DNA of 43,958 nucleotides from Zelonia costaricensis (lineage: Eukaryota > Euglenozoa > Kinetoplastea > Trypanosomatida > Trypanosomatidae), in the NCBI GenBank assembly GCA_030849075.1, contig JASAOO010003340.1, positions 1 through 43,958 of the forward strand, read 5' to 3'. Shown here piece after piece: positions 39,196-43,958 of this stretch (the first letter of the stretch is position 1; every line of letters starts with the position of its first letter). The position numbers were made by a program, and so were the translations under genes. A model generated the notes under the pieces. That model did no database searches, had not been told where the DNA came from, and saw only the letters and a program-made list of their open reading frames with translations.

Positions 39196-40155
39196 ATGGC
39201 CAAGTCGAGCCGCTCCAAGTGGAAGAAAATGCACCGCCGCCAGCGGGCGCAGGCGGAGGCAACCAACACGGTCAAGCGCATCAAGCAGCTGCACAAGAAG
39301 CTCGAGCTGACCGTGAAGGGCGGCATCAGCGCCGTCCCGCCGCAGGAGCCGGAGACGCGCTTTCACTTCCTCAACCCCGAGCTCGACCCCCGCGTGCCGA
39401 ACACGCGCAAGGACCTGAACAACAACTACCGCGCCGAGCTCAACCACGTGCAGTACGACTACACGAAGCCGCTGCGCCTCGCGCCGCCCAAGACGAACCT
39501 GTACGGCAAGTCCGACCTCGACGCGCCGCACCCCATGACGGTGTCATACGACACGATCGACGCCGACGCGCCGCTGGCTGGCCACGCGCTGACCAAGGCG
39601 GACATGGAGCGGCTGGCCCAGCGGCAGAGCGCGCAGGCGGCGGAGGTCGAGGAAGAAGCGGAGGCCGCGGCGACGGCGCCGGGGGTGGAGGAGGAGAGCG
39701 CCAGCGCAAGTGACGCCGAGGACTCGAATGGGCCAGAGGAGTACGTCTTTGGCATGACCGATGCGGCGCCGCGTCGTGCGCGTGGTGGCAAGAGCGCGTC
39801 GGCGAAGAAGGAGAAGGTGGTGGTGGCGCCCAAGGCGAAGAGGGCCGCGGCCGCGGCATCGGCTGGCGCCTCCGCGTCTTCGGCGGACGTGTCCAGCAGC
39901 CGTCACATCTCCGCAGCCGCTGCGGCCGCGGTGCTCGCGGCGGAGGAGGACGCCACAGCAGAGGGCCGCGCGGCCGCGAGCAAGATCAGCAGCATGCAAA
40001 CTATGCGCAAGAAGAACGGCACGACGGTGTCGGCGAGCGGCGCGTCTAAGATGAAGAGCGTTGGCCAGCAGGGCGGCTCGACGGGGACGCGTGTGGTGCG
40101 CAGTGGTGGGAAGGCGGCTCAGAAGAAGACAGGCAACAGCAAGAACCGGAAGTGA
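39196..40155 (+). CDS. LLPH (LAPS18-like) family protein, probable nucleolar ribosome-biogenesis factor
   Basis: The 319-residue product starts at the first in-frame ATG with MAKSSRSKWKK. This is the signature N-terminus of the LLPH/LAPS18-like family (MAKSxRSKWKR in animals), followed by a basic helix to about residue 40. In other eukaryotes these are small basic nucleolar proteins linked to large-subunit ribosome maturation; that role is inferred here. Residues about 45-145 form a second block (PETRFHFLNPELDPRVPNTR, then VSYDTIDADAPL) that may be specific to kinetoplastids. Residues about 150-190 are acidic. The rest is Ala/Lys/Ser-rich with a Lys-rich C-terminus (KMKSVGQQ, KKTGNSKNRK) suited to RNA binding and nucleolar retention. 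It is much longer than the animal protein (about 130 residues). No enzymatic motif is visible. Confidence 0.85.
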   Translation: MAKSSRSKWKKMHRRQRAQAEATNTVKRIKQLHKKLELTVKGGISAVPPQEPETRFHFLNPELDPRVPNTRKDLNNNYRAELNHVQYDYTKPLRLAPPKTNLYGKSDLDAPHPMTVSYDTIDADAPLAGHALTKADMERLAQRQSAQAAEVEEEAEAAATAPGVEEESASASDAEDSNGPEEYVFGMTDAAPRRARGGKSASAKKEKVVVAPKAKRAAAAASAGASASSADVSSSRHISAAAAAAVLAAEEDATAEGRAAASKISSMQTMRKKNGTTVSASGASKMKSVGQQGGSTGTRVVRSGGKAAQKKTGNSKNRK

Positions 40156-40470
40156 GTCGAAGGGAGGGCGAGACGGGGGGGGCGGCGTCTGCCTTGCACG
40201 CAGTTCCCGCGTCCGCTGCAGTAGGGTCTGGCCCCCAACTCTTCGACACCGCTTTCTCTATTTCTGTTATGTGTGTGTGTGTGTGTGTGTGGGTGCTAGG
40301 CGCGTGATGATGCCGTCCCGTCGCGAGGGACAGGCTCCCGCCCCTCCTCCCCACCCTTCCAAGCTACTCTACACGAACTGCGCACTGCAGCGCACCCTCA
40401 CACACGCACACGCACACACACACACACACAGACACGTGATAGCCGCACGTTTGAAGTTTCACGAATAACG

Positions 40471-40497
40471 CAATGCGCAACGTCCTAATGCGCATTG
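40471..40497 (+). other. Perfect 9-bp inverted repeat (hairpin)
   Basis: CAATGCGCA (40471-40479) and its exact reverse complement TGCGCATTG (40489-40497) are separated by a 9-nt loop. It lies about 315 nt after the LLPH-like stop codon, probably in its 3' UTR. Confidence 0.5.
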
Positions 40498-41647
40498 AGT
40501 GGGCGGCGGAGGGGAAGGGGGGGGGCGTGGGGGGTGGGGGTCTGGGCGCAGGTGTCGTCACCCACCCACGTCAAACAGGCGCACACGTGCAGGAGCTGCG
40601 CTGCCGTCGACGTCGACGTCCCTCTCCCCCCCCCCCTCCGTCCCCCATCCCCGCGCCCACTCCCACCACTAATGAACCGTATCTCTTAACCATTTGGCAG
40701 GAAAAGCAGCGCATCCACACAAGGACAGGAAGCCAGGAAAAGGGCGAGTGTGGCACGGCACTGGCGCGGCGAGGTGCACCGCACGGGGGAGGAGGGGGGG
40801 GCGGGTGCTGCCTCCTCCTGCGCGCAAGACGTGCGATGGGACGCCCACCGCGCTCGACACTCTCCACGGCATGCCATGGTTCTCTTCAACAGGGCGCGTC
40901 ATGTGGCAGCACTGCTCCCGCGCTGGAAGAGGCGTTTCGGCCTGCAGCGGTCGACGTTATCGTGCGCGGTAAAGTTCAGCGTCCTCGTGTGGCACAAGGC
41001 GGGAGGGCGGATGCGGTTCAAAGGTTGCCCTTCCCGAGCCGCGTGAACCCGCGCGCCCTCTCTCTCCCGGTCTTTCTCGGCATCTCCTCACGTGGTGCTC
41101 AGCGACAGCAGCGCGGTCTGCACTCTTCTACTCTCCTGTCTCTCCTCTTCTTCTTCTTCCACAACCCCCGCTTCTCGCCTGCATCACGTGTGTTTGTGTG
41201 TGTGTACCTGACTCGCGGCGCGCTCTCCGTGCGTCTGTCGAACCTTTCCCCATGCTGTCGCTCGCGCACACACACACACGCACGCACACAGCCTCGCAGC
41301 ACCGCCGACGTAAGGGTCCACAGGAGCAACGCTTTCCCCGTCCGTCATCTGTGTTGCGCCGCTCTCGCTTCAAAAAACACAAGTCAACGTCCCCTCACAC
41401 CTGCCACCTCTTGCCCACCTCGCACTCGCAGTGTGCACACACGCACGTACGTAAAGGCACAAACGCGTTCGAGTTGTGCGGCTCCTTGCTTGACATCTAC
41501 CGCGACTACAGGGACGTGTGTGCGCTGGCGTCCCTCTCTAGCTCGAATAATGGGTGCGCTCGCGTCTCGCACCCAAGCCCCGACGCACACACACACACAC
41601 ACACAGAGAGAAGAGTGTGATATAGATCAACTGCTTCGCTCGGCTGC

Positions 41648-41668
41648 TTTTCTTCTTTTTCGCCTGAG
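41648..41668 (+). promoter_or_regulatory. Candidate polypyrimidine tract and trans-splice acceptor (ARF-like gene)
   Basis: TTTTCTTCTTTTTCGCCTGAG ends with AG at 41667-41668. This is a T-rich tract of the kind preferred in trypanosomatids and gives a 365-nt 5' UTR. Other AGs closer to the ATG cannot be excluded. Confidence 0.45.
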
Positions 41669-42033
41669 TCACTGCTGTGCCTGCGTGTGTTTGTGTGAGT
41701 GAGTGTGTGGTTGGAAGCATCCGCAGCTGAGCGGAGCACCCTCTCCCTTCCCCGGCACTGCCCACCCTCCTTCTTCTGCTGCGTCGTCGCGGCCCGCACC
41801 TCCCCCCCCCCCCTCCACCACGGAGTCAGCGGCACCTCAAGGTGTGCGCACTGCGCCTGTCTGCAACTCACGCTACTCCCGCGTCCGTGACTGCGCGCCA
41901 CTTCCGAATCCAGACACGAGTTGACATCAAATCACTTGCGAAGGAGGCACACGCACGCACAACACCACACCACCCAACGCGGCTTCTGCGCCTGGCACGC
42001 CGCTCCTGGGCTGGAGCGTGACGGTCGCAAAAA

Positions 42034-42606
42034 ATGGGCAACTACATCGCCGGCTTCTTCGAGGGCCTCTTCAGCAATAAGAAGGCCAGCATCGTCATGG
42101 TCGGCCTCGACGCCGCCGGCAAGACAACGATCCTCGACAAGCTCAAGCTCGGCACGGCGCGTGAGACGGTGCCCACCATCGGTTTCCACGTGGAGACGGT
42201 CGAGTACCGCAACGTCACCTTCCATCTCTGGGACGTCGGGGGGCAGAAGCGGCTGCGAACGCTGTGGAAGATGTACTACGAAGGCGCCAATGCCGTCATC
42301 TTCGTCGTAGACAGCAACGACCGTGCCCGCGTCGGGGAGGTGCGCGAGGAGCTGCGCACGCTCCTGACAGACCCGCTCCTGGCCGGCGCGGCGCTGCTTG
42401 TGCTCTGCAACAAGCAGGACCTCCCGCAGCGCCTGACCCCGGCAGAGCTCGTGGACGGGATGGGCTTCCGCGACATGTCCGAGAACGGGCTCGGACGGTA
42501 CTTGTCAGGGCGCAAGTGGTTTGTGCAAGGCTGCTGCGCGCACACCGGGGAGGGCATGTACGAGGGCCTAGACTGGATGTGCTCGCACCTGCCAGATGAC
42601 ATCTGA
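42034..42606 (+). CDS. ARF-family small GTPase (ARF/ARL)
   Basis: The 190-residue product starts with [13 protein letters not shown]: Gly2 is a myristoylation site followed by an amphipathic helix. All GTPase motifs fall at ARF1 numbering: P-loop G24LDAAGKT31, switch I P47-T48-I49-G50-F51, W66DVGGQ71 with catalytic Gln71, N126KQD129, and a G5-like CCAHTG (167-172) followed by YEGLDWM. It should therefore bind and hydrolyse GTP and cycle between cytosol and Golgi/endosomal membranes. The part after NKQD is about eight residues longer than in ARF1, the insert ([18 protein letters not shown] region, 145-162) falling just before the beta strand that leads to G5. This insert, and differences in switch II ([12 protein letters not shown]), favour an ARF-like protein over ARF1 itself. 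The DA (not DN) in the P-loop and the myristoyl Gly argue against ARL2/ARL3. Exact subfamily is unresolved. Confidence 0.93.
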   Translation: MGNYIAGFFEGLFSNKKASIVMVGLDAAGKTTILDKLKLGTARETVPTIGFHVETVEYRNVTFHLWDVGGQKRLRTLWKMYYEGANAVIFVVDSNDRARVGEVREELRTLLTDPLLAGAALLVLCNKQDLPQRLTPAELVDGMGFRDMSENGLGRYLSGRKWFVQGCCAHTGEGMYEGLDWMCSHLPDDI

Positions 42607-43958
42607 CGACAGCAGAGGTCAGCGCAACGAGAGAGGAGGGGCGAGGGGTCGCCATGCGAAGTGGCGGTGAGAGGGGGTGGGGGGGTGGAAGTGCGCTGTG
42701 TCGTGATGATGTTGGTGGTGGTGGTGGTGGTGGTGGTGGTGCGATGTGAAGCAGGGAAGTGAAGAGCGGGTTGGCGACAGCAGTAGTGTTTGCCCCATGC
42801 GCAGGACGTACGTGGACGTCTCCCTTTCTCCCTTTCCGCTTCGCTCTATCCACGCCGTGAGCGCAACGATTGGTCGTCTACTTTTTCGTATTCGTGCACG
42901 GGCGTAGTCGTTGCTGCCGTGGGCGTCTCCAAGCACCCCAACCCCCAGACTCCCCCCCCTTCCCCCGCTCCCGCTTCCTCTTTCCTCTGGATGACGCCTG
43001 TTTTTCTTCGTGTGCGTTGCCTCCCTGTGACAGTCGCCGCCGCTGCTGCTGCTGCTGCTGCGGCGGCGGCGCACTTGTACACACACGCCCGTATCGCTTT
43101 CTGCTCCGCCTTTAGTCAGCAGAGTTGCTGAGTACCAAGGCCGCTCGTAGCATCTTGGCGTGTTCGAACGTGTGTGTGTAAGTGTGTGTGTGTGGTCGAG
43201 TCAATTGATGCCACCCCCCCCCCCCCCCGCGCGCGCATTCTGTTTTGTGCTTGCTTCCCATCGCAGGCGGAAGGCGACGCAGCGATCGCCTCCCTCCTCC
43301 GTCCCCCTTCCTTCCTTTCTCGAGAGTCACGGCGAGGCTTGCGCTGACGCGACTGGCACCCAAGCACACCCACACTCACATGTACACAGGTTGATGACGG
43401 TCTTATCGCCGCAATCCTTGTTGTCGGCTCTTCTCCCAGCCCCACCCCGCCTCGCCTGCTAGCTCCCTGTCCTTCGCCTCCACGACGCGTTGCACACCGC
43501 CGCCGCCATCTCAGCGCGAGCCCGGCCTCCCCTCTCCCCTCCTTGTCACCTATCTCGAAGACCTCTTCACCTCCGGCCCAGCAGCGCATGGGAAACGACT
43601 CGCAGGTCAGTGACGACGACGTGGTGACCACGTTGGAAGCGGGCGCCGGTGTGTGGCGCTCCATGCGCCTTGAGCTCGACTCTCGGAGAAGCCCCCTCTT
43701 CCGCTCGTCCCCACCCCACGCGTGTGACGCGTGGCTTGGGAGAGCGAGAACAAGTGGTTGTGGGGCATCCGCGTGGCATGCCCGCGAGCTGCGCAACTCT
43801 ACATGGGTGCCTGTGTATGTCTTCATGTGTGTGTACGTGTGTGTGTCTCCTCCTCTTCACTTCCCTTGCGATTCGTCCTTGCCCTCTCTCTCCCCTCCCA
43901 TTCCACATCTCCCTCCTCCCTCCTCCCCCCCCCCCACACACACACACACGCATGCACT
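42607..43958 (+). other. Spacer after the ARF-like gene to the window end
   Basis: No convincing gene is present. It holds a (GGT)n run at about 42710-42740, a CTG/CGG triplet run at about 43043-43068, TG runs (43169-43193), a poly-C tract (43215-43229) and a C-rich plus CA end (43926-43949). A frame beginning with ATG at 43588 is open to the window edge but its second half is repeat-like. Confidence 0.6.

Larger units (their letters stand above)
40156..42033 (+). other. Spacer between LLPH-like gene and ARF-like gene
   Basis: No supported gene is present. A frame open from 40473 to 41702 (409 codons) is rejected because its composition follows the CA/TG and poly-C/G repeats. The stretch holds a TG run (40270-40290), CA runs (40410-40430, 41265-41279, 41585-41604), a 9-bp inverted repeat at 40471-40497, G-rich (40509-40545, 40785-40803) and C-rich tracts, and a pyrimidine tract with acceptor at 41648-41668. 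Confidence 0.65.

Noticed and set aside
40300..40330. GTGATGAT box-C-like motif (also near 42706 and 12149)
   Set aside because: No CTGA D-box with a terminal stem at snoRNA distance was found; the motif is short enough to occur by chance.
40473..41702. Plus-strand 409-codon ORF after the LLPH-like gene
   Set aside because: It starts in a hairpin and reads through poly-G, poly-C, CA and TG repeats giving Gly, Pro, Thr-His and Cys-Val runs; there is no third-position bias or recognisable motif.
1..43958. Strand-switch region or RNA polymerase II start site
   Set aside because: All supported genes are on the plus strand and no divergent or convergent gene pair is present.
1..43958. SIDER or other retroposon copies in the long spacers
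   Set aside because: No clear poly-A-ended element, target-site duplication or reverse-transcriptase remnant could be seen; degenerate SIDER elements need an alignment to decide.

Overview
The window is nuclear DNA of a trypanosomatid, most probably of the Leishmania/Leptomonas/Crithidia group (Leishmaniinae). This rests on several sequence traits: seven long intronless genes all on the + strand; coding regions with a very strong G/C bias at third codon positions; spacers of one to six kilobases built from (TG)n/(CA)n microsatellites, poly-C runs and polypyrimidine tracts; no recognisable promoters; and a polypyrimidine tract plus AG (candidate spliced-leader acceptor) ahead of nearly every start codon. 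It reads as one segment of a polycistronic RNA polymerase II transcription unit. The species cannot be fixed from the sequence alone.

Layout. (1) 330-4700: a very large RP2/XRP2-like protein with an N-terminal dual-acylation signal and a tubulin-cofactor-C (TBCC/C-CAP) domain that keeps the arginine finger. (2) 5690-6658: a small unrecognised coiled-coil protein. (3) 8341-11679: an ankyrin-repeat, multi-pass membrane protein of the HIP14/Akr1 palmitoyltransferase type, with DHFC instead of DHHC and almost all zinc ligands replaced. (4) 11680-17263: a 5.6-kb spacer with one assembly join flanked by an exact 140-bp duplication. (5) 17264-22252: a 1662-residue unrecognised protein with about six membrane segments. 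(6) 22253-28369: a 6.1-kb spacer. (7) 28370-38428: a 3352-residue TRF4/PAPD5-type nucleotidyltransferase whose catalytic domain is split by two insertions of several hundred residues and surrounded by Gln/Ala/Gly/Ser-rich sequence. (8) 39196-40155: an LLPH (LAPS18-like) type basic protein, probably a ribosome-biogenesis factor. (9) 42034-42606: an N-myristoylated ARF-family GTPase. The last 1.35 kb holds no convincing gene.

Neighbouring genes in such units are generally unrelated in function, so no operon-like pathway is claimed. Several products share a membrane-lipidation theme: two have N-myristoylation signals (XRP2-like and ARF-like) and one has a palmitoyltransferase architecture. RP2 proteins are GAPs for ARL GTPases in other eukaryotes. 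However, the GTPase here looks more like ARF/ARL1/ARL5 than ARL2/ARL3, so a direct pairing is only a hypothesis.

The most unusual observations are the zinc-ligand-depleted DHFC protein, the split nucleotidyltransferase, and the four-fold oversized RP2-like protein. No CRISPR array, tRNA, rRNA, snoRNA or transposon could be supported. SIDER-type degenerate retroposons in the spacers cannot be judged without an alignment.
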